A stretch of DNA of 64,000 nucleotides from Haemonchus contortus (Eukaryota > Nematoda > Chromadorea > Rhabditida > Trichostrongylidae), in NCBI GenBank assembly GCA_000469685.2, contig LS997562.1, forward strand, positions 13,713,467 through 13,777,466. Reading direction: 5' to 3'. Within the stretch, counting starts at the first letter, position 1; each line of letters starts with the position of its first letter. Under the pieces are notes generated by a model. It worked only from the letters and a program-made list of their open reading frames with translations, made no database searches and was not told the DNA's origin. Made by a program: the position numbers and the translations under genes. Shown one piece after another: positions 10,872-22,212 of the stretch.

Positions 10872-13083
10872 CTACTCCTCGTCTTCCTTGCGTCGCTTTG
10901 CTGGAACGCCGCCTTCCTCTTCTTCGCCTTCGTTCGACATCAGCGAAATCGTCACCGCCTGCTCCTTGGCACCGAACTGAAAACTTCGCTTTGTTTTTCG
11001 TAATCATAACATCTAAACCTTGAAATTTCACGAAAAAATATCAGCTTGGAAAAAAGATTTTTCTGTGAGTTTTGAAGATTCAGCTTCAGGGAGTAAATGC
11101 ATGAACGTAATGTTACGAGCACAAGACCAAAGTGAGATGGAGTTCACAAAAACTATTCGGAGTTGCGGTCGCATGTGTTCCTTCGAACAAAGTAGCTTCT
11201 ACGGTATTCTCGACATAAAATACTTCAAAATATACGCGTCTTAGCACACCCCTCAAGCCGCTTTCATAGTCCGCCGGTGTGCCGGCGTGCAGGTAGTGCT
11301 AGGAAGGGGGAGGGAGGCAGACGGTCGGCCGACGCGGTCGCGCGCGCCCAAACCCCTCCGAAGGCAGATGCAAATGGCTTTTGATCCTGTTTTTCTTTGT
11401 TTTCAGCCCTTCGAAGGTGCTCGGGCGCGACGCGACCGCGTCGGCCGACCGTCTGCCTCTCTCCCCCTTCCTAGCACTACCTCGGCTGGCACGCCGGCGG
11501 ACTATGAAAGCAGCTTCAGAGAACATTCCCCCTCTTCGTATGACGTTTCTCCAATTCACTTCAGCCTTCTCTTTTTCTTTCCTGCTTTTTGGGTCCATGG
11601 ATATTCCAATAACAAGAAACCTCCGAAAGTATGGAACAATGTTGAGCGGCTCACTGTAGGGCTCTATTCTGCCCCCACCCCCCTCTCGACTTTGCCCTAT
11701 CCGTTTACTTTGCTAGCAACAACCTAGCTATTCAAACGATACTTGTTACCAGGTTGAGTTATTTTGATTCTCTCCACACCAACCCTCTAGGAAGATTTTT
11801 CAGGACAGGAATTATTAGTATGAAAGAGCGGACTCCAATGGGCAACTTTTGTTTAGCAAAAGACTGGCTATACAAATTCACATTTCCTACCTTCCTTGCC
11901 AAAATCTCGAGAACCAACCTCAGCTGAAATCCCCAAGGAAGAAATGACGGTAGGGCGGCAATTGCCACTGAATTTACTAATGTCCTTACGTCTCACCTTC
12001 TTCCCCAGCTTCTCCGCCAAGGCTTTTGCCTCTTTAAGATTTCTTTCAACCGTCGCCACTCGTTGATTTGCCTGATGGGCGTTCTCGACAACGATTGTAG
12101 TGGCCAGGACATGCGCTGCTTGACATTTCGCTGTCTGGAATATGTCCCTCTCATGTATTGGAAGATAACAATAAAATATCGTATTGCCAGACAGAATGGT
12201 TCGGCCCGGCTGCACCCGTTTGATTTATCTGGCCATAGATAATAATCATCTTCAAGAAGTCTTCGAGAATTCACGGCTCAATGTTGTCTCATTCGGTTCG
12301 AGACGTCACTGCAGGTATTCGTTCAAAAGTGTCTAAGAAAATAGTTACCAGATCCACAGACCCTAACCTTCTAGACCAAGAGTGTCAAACAGTGAGATCA
12401 GTGTATTATTGTAGAAAATGTCCGGCATTACTTGAATAGGTAATGATTGCAGGAATTGTAAATCAAAGCTGGACCTCAATAAGTTCGAGTGTGTCCTCGT
12501 CGACGGCGTCGGAGAACTGCAGTGCTAAATAGGACCAGCTGCAGAGAATGTCGAGACGATCCAATTCGAAAGGCTTCCAAAGTTGTACAGCAGCTGACCA
12601 CAGATAGCTGGAAGCGATGGGTGCAAATAATGGTGAAAAAGGATACGTTAGACAATGTGACTCACTCAAAGCTACGTTTGACTCGACGCCATGCGTCCGC
12701 TCGCGCCTGTGTATGGTTTGCACGACGAGGCATTCGTTCCTGCACTCGAGAAATCTGAAAAGAAGCCTTTACAGAAGTTGCCCAGTACGAAGTGTACGTT
12801 ATCTGACTCTACCCCTTCATACATATTTCGCTTTCATTTCATACGCTACACGAAATACTACCTACGGATGAAAGAAAAATTATGAATTTGGTAAACAATG
12901 AAATTAAGTAGTGCATGCATAGCTCAGTGTTTTCGCCCCGTTCCTTGAATTGCAAAAGGGAAAAAAGTGGAAATTTCTCACCATATGGTAAGCATAATAG
13001 ATACTCAGCTGAGAGCTGGACACAACGCGAGGGTCTTTCAAACGAGGAGCACGCTCCAACGCGTCAATCCATTCCCAGCACAC
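10872..13083 (-). CDS. Unrecognised coiled-coil protein, C-terminal five exons
   Basis: Five minus-strand exons join in one open frame: 13083-12982, 12754-12666, 12607-12475, 12134-11997 and 10976-10872 (stop). They give 188 aa of a larger protein. Acceptors are TTTCAG, TTTTCAG, TTCCAG, TTCCAG and TTTTCAG; donors are GTGAGA or GTGAGT except exon 3 (GTCCAG, weak). The first part is Trp-, Arg- and Leu-rich (WEWIDALERAPRL, MPRRANHTQARADAW, LWKPFELDRLDIL). Exon 4 is a heptad-like coiled coil (VATVERNLKEAKALAEKL). The end is acidic then basic (EGEEEEGG, AKRRKEDEE). I do not recognise the family. Tentative upstream exons are listed separately. The last intron (10977-11996) contains a foldback element. 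Confidence 0.7.
11255..11516. mobile_element. GC-rich foldback element (copy 1)
   Basis: Two arms of about 90 bases (about 11259-11349 and 11423-11513) are near-perfect reverse complements around a 70-base loop. The ends read GCTTTCATAGTCCGCCGG and CCGGCGGACTATGAAAGC. The arms contain purine- and pyrimidine-rich blocks (GGAAGGGGGAGGGAGGC and complement) and CGGTCGGCCGACGCGGTCGC. No protein is encoded; open frames through it on both strands are by-products of the symmetry. Two more loci share the terminal 14 bases. The target duplication is not clear. Confidence 0.75.
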
Positions 13084-13783
13084 CTGAAATCAGTTCTTTA
13101 AGTGATAAGCCAAACTTGAACTCGTCTTCTTTGCTCTCGGAATACTGCCATAAACCACATATGCAGATGAAAAAGGAAAAGGGGACATCGCACGCACACT
13201 GATAGAAAAAATTCGCAAATTTGAAATTTTGGATCACTTGGCTTACTGTTAGCTGCCTTTCAACAGTTACGGCTCTGGGTCCTCACATAGCCACGACGAA
13301 AAAGCGAAAATCTCTCTAGTGACGGAGCATGTTCAATGTTTCCCTTAAGCTAGCCGCTACATATGTATATCCACAAAACGAGATCCCACAGAGTTAGATT
13401 TGGAGAAGGGATAGCGCGTACGGATAAAATTACCCATGATGTTTTCAAAGTTGTTCTCTACTGAAAAATCAGAATTGGAGCCCCTCGGAGTATGACATCA
13501 GACTTCAGACAGCGATAAAATTTGTATAAAGACCCTCCTGCATGAGAACTGTTGAGTGGCAAGGCTCGACCGCGCTTAAAGGAGCGAAACAATTACCAAT
13601 AACCCTTCACGTTTCAGTTGGTTTCTGCCGTTGAACAAAACATTGGGATGGAAATGAGCGTTAGAACGAATAGTGTATAGTTGTGGTGCACTACGAAAGA
13701 TCATACGATGTCATCCATTTTGCATTGTTAGTGGGATCTTGACTGCTGAAGTCTCGGTATTGAGAGTCTTGAGTTCAGCTTAC

Positions 13784-14589
13784 TCTGTAGCGAAGGGTTA
13801 TCACGGTAGCCCTGCTAAAACTTGGAACACGCCTAGATACAACTGAAAGCCATAGCCGACCTTCATCACAGCGGTCCTGTGTCCGCCATTCCATCACCAA
13901 TTCGAATTTTTCCTCTTTTTGCAAGGATGGGAACGAAGAGTAGCAATATGACAGAAAAAGGAAAAAAAATTAGCTTTTCCATCGTGGCGGTAATACTCAC
14001 TAGCAATTTGAGGCAAGATGCCGATCTAACACTCTCATAGCCAAGAACTTGCCGTCCACAGGTCCTGATAACCGAGTTTCGGTGTTGTGACTATGACGGC
14101 GCCTCCTGTCCGATAGCCAGTATTCTGCGGCTACGGGCATGTCTATCTAACTCGAATAAGAATGTCTGTTTCACTAATCATACGACTAATCACTTAATGA
14201 CACTTTCTGAACATATCTAGATGATCAGGAGGGCATCGCAAAAAGACGCAGCTCAAAAGTGAATGAAAATTCGTTTCATATTCAGAGAAGCTAGAAAGGA
14301 GAGGTTTGATTGAATTACTGAATTAAAATGTGGATGTTCGAGACATTCGGAATCCGATGCGTTCACTGCACTCATTTCACAATAGCGCTCAGTAGTGGTC
14401 AGAAGCACTATGTTCGAAGTTGGCTTGGAACACGACAGACCCTTCAATCACAGTCAACCGACCTCAATTACGCTTTCGTCGTAATGTGATGTGTTGAGAA
14501 TGCAGGCATAGACATGATCCATGAGTTCCAGATCTTCAACGCCGAACGCATAATCAGTCGCCACCGCACATCGAACCACCGACACTGCC
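13784..14589 (-). CDS. Tentative upstream exons of the 10.9-13.1 kb gene
   Basis: Two exon-like segments lie upstream on the same strand. At 14589-14463 a TTTCAG acceptor opens a 42-codon frame (VVRCAVATDYAFGVEDLEL, then MDHVYACILNTSHYDE) ending at a weak GTCGGT donor. At about 13912-13784 a frame reads KFELVMEWRTQDRCDEGRL and ends before GTAAGC, in phase with the exon at 13083. A third possible segment, starting MPVAAEYWLSDRRRR near 14127, does not fit in phase. These may belong to the same gene or a neighbour; I cannot join them with confidence. Confidence 0.35.
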
Positions 14590-14599
14590 CTGAAATTCT

Positions 14600-15820
14600 G
14601 GTGGCGTACTGGACGAACACACCTCCCAGCAAAAAAAGTAGGAGATGAAGATGTTGAAGGAAAAAAAAATAAAGCAAATACTTTTTCATAAGCCCCATTT
14701 CACAGTAACATCAATTCCAAAGCAATTTCAAAGCTCCTACTAGATCTCTGTTGGCACTCCTTTATGGACGATAACGATTTCGTATTGATACAGCGGGTTA
14801 GAATGACGTTGATAGCACTTTGTTAGATGGAAGCTCTTACACCCATGGAGATTCTGTGGAAACCCCTTCTCGGGCCTGTTCCTTCACGATATTTTCTTCA
14901 ACCTCCTTCATAGGCATCACAACTGCACCATATCACTCCCCTGCGATTTTTGCTTTGGTTCGCCGCAAAAACGTTATTTACCTTCAGAAAAAATAAGAAC
15001 CGTATCAAAAGAATTAATGCAACATGTCCGCAAGGATGGGAGTTGTGTGAAGTGAATTACTTCAACTGTCATGGAACGAAAACAGATTGCTTGCTTTCCA
15101 GCTTTTCATGAAAGAGACCGCTCCACGGGATCTTTCTTCCTAACACTTTGAATACGTGCTTTCATCCACACTATCTAAATGAAGCTTCAACACTAGATAG
15201 GAACTAGACAACGAAAAAACGTGTGGGATGGCCTCCAATCGTCTGGAGTAATAACAAAACAAAAAGCTAAAGGACTACAAATGTCTGGCGCTCCGAAATG
15301 ATCAGAAAACCTAATAAGAGCTAGTTTAAGCTGGTTTGCATGTATAACCGGTCCGAATAAACCGGGTCACAAAAGCCGTCTCACCCCAGACATCAATTAT
15401 TGGCCCCCAGACATCGTCTCAACTTCGGCAAATCTTATGGCATACTGAGGAATAGATGTGTACAAGAGTGCCAGTGAACTCAATGAAGGCCACAGAACTG
15501 GCAGTGGGAAGGAAAGATCATGAGAACCTACTGTGCCTGTCATGCTGGTAATCGCGTAGGTGCGAGTCCATACCGCTGCGCTCACTTTACCGAGGGCAAT
15601 GGGCTGTCAAAAATACGGCAAATCGAATGTTTATCCATAGAAGTTCGTGGGGGAGGGAAGGACTATCTTAACACGGTCCGACGAGAGGAGGAAGAGACAT
15701 TTGTATCAATGATTAGACTCTACGAAAGTGCTTGGATCGCTTACTTCTCGTAGTCCCGAGCGACCGTGGCCGAGAACGCTTCCCTCAAAAGATCACACAT
15801 GCTGTTGTTCGACTCTGAAT
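14600..15820. other. No clear gene
   Basis: A 62-codon minus-strand frame (15585-15397) contains a hydrophobic run (LPVLWPSLSSLALLY), but its splice signals are poor. I do not call a gene here. Confidence 0.4.
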
Positions 15821-15827
15821 TGTCACA

Positions 15828-16515
15828 ATGGGAAGCTTGTCAGCACAGATGATCGACGATGGTGATGACAGAACACGAGTAGGGGACGAACCTGAGCCTT
15901 CCATGGGATCGATGGATGATCCTTCGACACCGCCGCGCGACATGGATCCTGAAAAGTCACGGCGGCCGATTCGGGGCAGTCGCAGACGGATGAAACCGGA
16001 TTTCAATTAGACTTTTTCGCCGCATACCGCTAATGCGCAATCCACACGCGTCCTGGATGAAGCGGCTGCTGCGACTTCTCCACCCACGGGTATCGCTGCT
16101 GACTAGTTTCCCCCTCAGGCGGCCTCATGATCGACTTCAAAGATCTACAAGAGCCATATAACTGCTAAGATTTCAATGAAGACTACTTCATGGATACGAT
16201 AGACTTCAAATTGGCTACCAGTTCTGGAGATGCTACAAAAAAACAGAAGATATTCGTAATCATACCGAGTACTCGACTATGAACGACTTCAAAAGCCCCC
16301 TGGATGAGAACTCCGGTCTTTCAGGATGACTTGACCACGATTTTTGGACTTTCTATACGACAGATCCCTTGAACAAGCTCTTTAGGCGAACAGTTGTCCT
16401 GGTCCGCTACTCTCTCTGCGGCTAACGTCGAGTCAAAGATCTCGGCCCTGATGCCATCGGTATGGGGCAGTTCCTCACTGGGTAATTCAAGTACTCGCTT
16501 GAAGAGCTGTTAAAC
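15828..16515 (+). pseudogene. Decayed coding remnant, family unknown
   Basis: Plus-strand protein-like text continues through several stops and frame changes. It begins at 15828 with an acidic, Pro-rich stretch (MIDDGDDRTRVGDEPEPS, SRRPIRGSRRRMKPDFN, stop). The same frame continues with RVLDEAAAATSPPTGIAAD. Another frame follows (DFNEDYFMDTIDFKLATSS, then NDFKSPLDENSGLS), then DHDFWTFYTTDPLNKLFRR and DLGPDAIGMGQFLTG. Coding-like composition with repeated interruptions and no splice sites suggests a retro-copied or abandoned gene. No family is recognised. Confidence 0.4.
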
Positions 16516-17855
16516 AACAACACAAAAACTGATGAGTAACTGCCCCACATCATTCTTATGATATCTAGGTGACCGATATTTGCATGAATTCCGTTTTAAA
16601 ATTGATGTATCAAGCACTGCAAATCGCAAATGGGACGGTTTTTAAGTCCACGAACGCAAAGAGAACTGGATTTGGGCTTTCGTTTTTACTAAACTGGGTC
16701 ATGGAGGACGGTTGGCCGGGATAACACATGCTGGGTGCCAGAAGATCTGAGTCCATACACTTTGAATTGAGTTGAATTCTTGATCATGGGATGCACAACT
16801 TTTTAAGTTTAGATGCGTGACACTTCAGGAAGGATTCCAGGATATTCTCTAGCAATTCTTACCAAAATCGGCGAGTACCCGCATAAGGTCATTTGTATCG
16901 TAGTTGTAACAGTTATTCGTATCCTGGAATCGTTTTTGATGATGAACAACAAAAGACGCTAACTAATTAGCGTCTTAATGGAATAGTAACCCGATCACCC
17001 AATTGAGGCCGGTCTCCCATCCTTCCTGTTAATTACCGAATGGGTTCAACCGAAGCTGTCGACTAAGGTCAACCGCATCACACACTCGAGTTTTGCAGCC
17101 GTGACCACTTACATGGCTTAATTTGTCAAACTTGCTTGCTCTCACTGTAGATCCGCACGTTACTGTACCTGGTTATCCCACATCCTAAATACTCGGTCCA
17201 CATGCACACGAATAGATTTTCTTATAACATTAATCAATGCTCCACATTGCTTATATGAGAAGGAGGCGAAAAAAATCGAAAAAAAATGAGCAAAGACTGA
17301 AAGAGCTTGACCTTTCTGAAGCTCTTCTTTTTTAGCTCTGCATGAGTAAGTTGTGCTATGTCTATTACACTGCTAGGGCAAACACAGTGAAAAAAACTCC
17401 CAAAATCAACATAGTAGGTCATGCGAAACAAAAGATAAAGCAGTTGACAAATGAGTAAACCAGAACGAAAACCATATAACACAATGCAATCTTAACCCAG
17501 ATATTAGAAAAAGACACAAGTATGGAATCAATCGATCAGTCTCAGAAAACTTAGAAAGCTCCTACTTGGTTAGAACCACTGTCATGTTACGCTTGAACCT
17601 ACTCAGAGCCTCGTGGACGAAGTGGCGGCGGAAAGGAGAGTTGAAACGAGACCTACGTCACCGATGATCGTGTGGGCAGATGCAACAGGCAGTTGGAGTA
17701 GTAGCTTTTATAGGCAAGAGACGAACTTTATGTTATGTTAGCTACAAAGCTTTATGTTATGTCAATTGGTGGCTCCTACTCGTTAGTATTATGTTTAGGT
17801 CCCTTTAGTCAGCTGAAGGGTGGTAAAAAAAGGTCTCTGGTTGTACCCATTCTGA
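16516..17855. other. No recognisable gene
   Basis: No supported coding sequence. A perfect 9-bp stem with a 4-base loop (AGACGCTAA / TTAGCGTCT) lies at about 16955-16977. Otherwise nondescript. Confidence 0.45.
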
Positions 17856-18715
17856 CCCTTTGACGACAATGTAAAATTCGACGTGGCCGCCATCGGACCG
17901 CGCCCCCTTTCTTTCGCGCGCTACTGCCATCTTTCATAGTCCACGATTTTGCGAGCGACCACTCGCGCGACTGGACGCGGACCCTTGTCGCGAGCAACCG
18001 GCGACTGATCGCTCGACTGATCGCGCGATCTGCTCTGGACCGCCCTCGGCGGCGTCCATAACTAGCGCGGCCTCCTCGACCGATCGAGCGACCGGTGGCG
18101 CGATCAGTCGCGCGATCAGTCGAGCGATCAGTCGAGCGACCAGTCGAGCGACCAGTCGTGGACTATGAAAGCAGCGAGTAGCACCCACCGGCGGGTGCTG
18201 TTGCTCCGGGAGAAACATCTCTCAGTGGCTTACTGAATTTAGCAATGCTTCCCGTATACTAGAGTAGCAAGATGCTATTTTATCCATTATATATAAAAGA
18301 ATGTTAGAAATGGGGTTAAGATTTAAAGCAATATAGGACATAACTTTTGGATATAAGGTACGCGATGGGAGTTCATATGACATTCAAAGCCCTGAGGATT
18401 AATTTCCGCTTTTGCGACTGCCATGAAAACTCTGCAATGCTTTCAGGACGTACACAAGTCTAGCGAAAGTACCAAACATTTTTAATAGTACCCCATTGAA
18501 TATAAATGTTTGTAATAAATAGGCTTCTATAAAACATCCATGTGGACCATGTTGAATATAAATACTATGAAGTTTGTTGATGGATATGAAAATATCGAAT
18601 AAGTTTTAAAAGTTATAAGAAACAGGGAATTATGGTGGCGCACAACATTGGGTGCCACTATCCCTCGCGCCAGTCAATAGCGACACCCACTGATGATGCC
18701 ATAGTCGTCAAATGG
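17856..18715 (-). mobile_element. TTAA-type (piggyBac-like) non-autonomous element, copy 1
   Basis: The ends read CCCTTTGACGAC (17856) and GTCGTCAAATGG (18715), followed by TTAA; the left flank is CTGA, a decayed TTAA. The interior from about 18480 to 18600 matches the interior of the element at 58678-59322 in reverse orientation (including GGACCATGTTGAATATAAAT). Both carry a subterminal palindrome (GCACCCACCGGCGGGTGC here at about 18181). Termini starting CCCTTTG with TTAA targets are typical of piggyBac-superfamily elements. No transposase is present. It is split by a foldback inserted at about 17930-18175. Confidence 0.75.
17926..18177. mobile_element. GC-rich foldback element (copy 2), nested
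   Basis: Ends CTTTCATAGTCCACGA and its complement TCGTGGACTATGAAAG mark the same family as at 11.26 kb. The right arm is built from a 12-bp unit (GATCAGTCGAGC variants), about five tandem copies; the left arm carries complementary units. It interrupts the TTAA element: sequence to its left and right is continuous in the copy at 59.2 kb. The 94-codon minus-strand frame reading ARLIARLIA is the tandem repeat, not a gene. Confidence 0.75.
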
Positions 18716-18719
18716 TTAA

Positions 18720-19800
18720 GTAGTTCATACTGCTAGGGAATCCGCCTTGCTTGCCGTTTCCACGAGGGTGGTCGGTATACCCGTGTTCCGAAGTTACGGC
18801 AAGTACCTATGACCCCGCATCTGGCGAGCGGGCATCATTGCCGACAGATGCAGGTTGGTGCTATGGGTAGCCTCTGGCTTCAGACGTGTCTGGTGTTAGC
18901 TGCATAACTCATTGCGTATACTTCTTGAGTTGAGTCGAAACGTTTCACCACGTTACTTCAATGCAGCGAAGGTCTCCCGCTTACCTCTAAGTGCTACACT
19001 GTTTTGAAGCAGTCACCGGTCCGCCTGATTGGCAAATTTGCGACTTTTGTGGCACTCTATTTCATCTTCTCGACCTACTCGGGCGTCGTTTAGTCATGAT
19101 TTACTCATTATTGGATTTCTATTTCCAACTTTCCTTTGTTGTTTCTTTGTTGTTTCTTAATTCGAAAATCACCTTACTAGGTCAACCTCTCCAGCTTATT
19201 ACTGTCATGGTGTAGCGCGTTCACTACGCATAAATAAATAAATTAATTAATAAATTAATTAATAGTAGTTGCATTGCGCTGATCTCAATGCACTTCAACA
19301 CAGCTCCAGCTTGTCCCAAAGTTACTGCGAGGCTGTAACCAAGGAATTGAGATTGCATGAGGCTTTGCTCAGGCCTTAAATTCGACGAAGCTCCATACTC
19401 AGATATCGAGCGGTTAGGGTCTAGCCAACTAAGAAGCCCCTCATTAAAAACGATAAGGCCTGGGAAACCACTCTTGGCCCTATGGAAGTTGCACCGTCCT
19501 GTTGGTAGCTGCCGAAGTGAGTCTCAGTCCAGTAGGGTGGATTCTCTCAGAATTTTCAAATATCAACTTGTGTTTGCCTCTATGCCTCACGGAACGAACA
19601 AGATTCAGACGCAGACGATAAGCCACCTTTTTGGTAATGGCATTGGCAGCCAGAGAAGTAGGTAAAGCGAATCGCGAGACCGGTGGGGAAAATATCTCGA
19701 TCCCATAAACCTTGCGATAATCTTCGACACTACTTCTCCTGAAAGTAATGGAAGCAATGACGAAGCCATCCGATCAGTTACGGGGTGGGGGGACTATCTC
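18720..19800. other. No recognisable gene
   Basis: Contains an AT microsatellite (AATAAATAAATTAATTAA-like) at about 19231-19265 and short hydrophobic frames without splice sites. Sequence from about 19340 may be a decayed 5' part of the LINE that follows, but I could not match it to LINE motifs. Confidence 0.45.
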
Positions 19801-19819
19801 ACACAATACATATAGGATG

Positions 19820-21785
19820 GTCTTGATGGTCACGTTGGATGTGAATGAAGGAGCTTCGAGAGGATCCAAGAGGCAAGGGAATAGGAGTCAAGAACGAAAA
19901 AGGTGGAAGGGACCTCGATCCAGCCACAAACCACGACTTGGCAGTATGCAACACCTTTTTCGCGAAAAGGAAATTCTAGAAGATAACCTACAGCAAAGGA
20001 GGGACGGAAACAGTAACAGACAACGTACTCTCGAGAGGGCCAACTCTCAAAATTGTGAAGGACATAAAAATACTGCGTGAAAAGATCTGGCTTCGAAGAA
20101 AAGACTTCTATTAGCAGACATGCCACCGGTCTCCCCAAGAAAACAAGGACAAAAGCGGAACGGAGTATCCTATAGTGTAAGCTGCTTCATGTGGAAAGAG
20201 AACACCTCAAGGAGAGGATAGCGGAAGGTGGACTCCCAGATCCCGAACGGCCGATCCAGCAGACTTAGAGCAACACAGTGAAGGCCATCCTACGATGTGC
20301 AAGGGAAACACTAGGACAAATTTGAGGTGGATCTCGAGGAGACACTTCTGGGACGATGATGTCCAGCGGGTCGTGAGGCAAAAGAAATCGGTCTAAAAGC
20401 GCTGGCAAATGCAGGAGCTCCAGAATACCTTCCTGCCTACTGAACTTCCAATAGACAAGGCTACTGTAACAAAGACAAAGAATACGGGAATGGACGCCTT
20501 GTAGGAGAAACTCGATGGTGGTAGAGGAGGGAAGTTCGTCTTAGGGCTGGCGAAATCACATCACCGGGCTTCTCAGGACATCGGGGTAGTGAAGTCCGTT
20601 AGGAACAGCGAGGGTGCAATCCTGAGGAAGGAAAACCTCAACAGGCTCCTAAACGAAGAGTTCGCTCATAAAAACAACTCCCGATCAAAGGCAACGGCTA
20701 GTCCCATCAAGCTTTGGAGAGAGAATGACGTGTGTAAAGCAATAGGAAAGAAGGTAGGGAAGGCAGTCCGGATGGAATACAGATCGAGGCATGAAGACGC
20801 ACAGAGAGCACGGAGTAAAGTGACTCACACGCTTCCTGGACACTGTGACCACTGGAGGAAGAATCCCAGATGGGCAAAGGAGCAGTACTACCGTTCCCAT
20901 TATTAAGCAGAGGAAAGACGCGATGGAGTGTCCCAACCACCAGGGGATCAGGCTGACCGCTCACACGATGAAACTGTACGAACGGTTGGTCGACTCAAGG
21001 TTGAGAGAATTGGACACAATCTCGCACGCACGAGCAGTTTGGTTCCATGCCGAAAGGTCTACAACGGATGCTATTTTCATAGCTAGGCACGTTGTTGGAT
21101 AAAGGAGCAGTCGAGAAAAGCGCAGAGCCTGCTATCTAGCCTCCTCGTTTTGAAAAGACATTCGACCGTCTCCCGCGGAGTCCTCTGGGGAGCGCTCCAA
21201 GTTTCAGAACACATTTTTCTGGTCAAGGACCTGTATGAAAGTTCCACAACAGCAATACGCACCCCACACGGCCTAAACGTCACGGTTGCGGTACACATGA
21301 CTTTGATGACATTTCTCTGATAGCGGAGAGCAAAGATTAACTCGAGTACAGGCTGCAGAAATGGCAGAAAATGCTGGTGGAGAGCGAGCTCCGGCTGAAC
21401 GTGAGGTCGAGTTCCTCAGTTTCGAGAAGTGCACGGAGTCAGTTGTTGACGGCCTCGAAAAGGTTCCAAACTCCCGATACCTGGGGAGTGATCTAGTCGC
21501 TAACGACAGCGTGGACCAGCCGCAAAAGCCCGAATAAACGCGGCGGGGACGAAGTGGAGGGAGGCCATATGAATCCTCTGCGACCGTCGGTGCTTCTAGA
21601 CGCTCCAAGGAAAGGTGTATCGGACAGTGGTAAGGCCCACGATGCTTGACGGCAGCGACTGTTGGCCCGTAAGTAACTAGTAGAGACAGCTCCACTCCGC
21701 TGTAATGAGAATGCTCAGATGGACATGCGGTTGGACGCGGCAGGATTGGATCAGAAATGAGGATGTCAGGGCGGTACCCACACCC
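19820..21785 (+). pseudogene. RTE/CR1-like LINE polyprotein, heavily mutated
   Basis: A plus-strand endonuclease-reverse transcriptase, broken by many stops and frameshifts. Recognisable pieces in order: the endonuclease-like GHVG near 19830; VKDIKILR and the LLLADM block (about 20060-20125); a linker region (20590-20890); RT blocks RSSTTVPI, GIRLTAHTMK, YERLVDSRLREL and ERSTTDAIFIARHVV (20880-21100); RLPRGVLWGALQVSEH and YESSTTAIRTPHGL (21160-21275); then, after a deletion that removes the central RT core, DDISLIAES, LQKWQKMLVESELRLNV, RYLGSDL and the C-terminal MLRWTCGW (21305-21740). It stops abruptly near 21785, before the normal tail. Confidence 0.85.
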
Positions 21786-22212
21786 TAGTTTCTTATATCA
21801 TTGCAACATGGTTCTTATGGCTATACTTTTTACTTTTTTAGCATTTACTCAGAGGATTTCTCGAGCGTTCGTTTTCGATCAAGCCCGATTTACATTTCAG
21901 GAAGAACCATCCCATAACATCTATTATGAAGAAAGCTTTAAAATCTAGAACGTAGTAACCGATGGAATTCTTTATATACTCGTCATATTAATGAGATTAC
22001 ATCCTATCCATGTTTTACAACGAAAGATACCGATTAACCTCTTTGCAAACATGCTAGTAAAAATATATTATCCAAAAAGTGGAATCATTTCCGAGCCAGG
22101 CGCACTCCAGATATCCCCTTCACAATTCCTTTGTTCGAGATTTCTTGGAACTCTGCTTCAGAAACTCGCCTGGAATACTAGTGTTCTTTGACAGAAATAC
22201 CGTGGTAACGCT

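Noticed and set aside
11287..11727. 146-codon plus-strand frame (and 99-codon antisense frame)
   Set aside because: Runs through both arms of a GC-rich palindrome; the openness comes from composition and symmetry.
12463..12723. Single 86-codon minus-strand gene
   Set aside because: It spans parts of two exons and the 58-base intron between them; the spliced reading is better supported.
17934..18218. 94-codon minus-strand frame with ARLIARLIA repeats
   Set aside because: It is a translation of the 12-bp tandem repeat in the foldback arm; no splice sites or start context.
19231..19265. Possible origin or scaffold-attachment AT tract
   Set aside because: A simple AATA/TTAA microsatellite with no other supporting feature.
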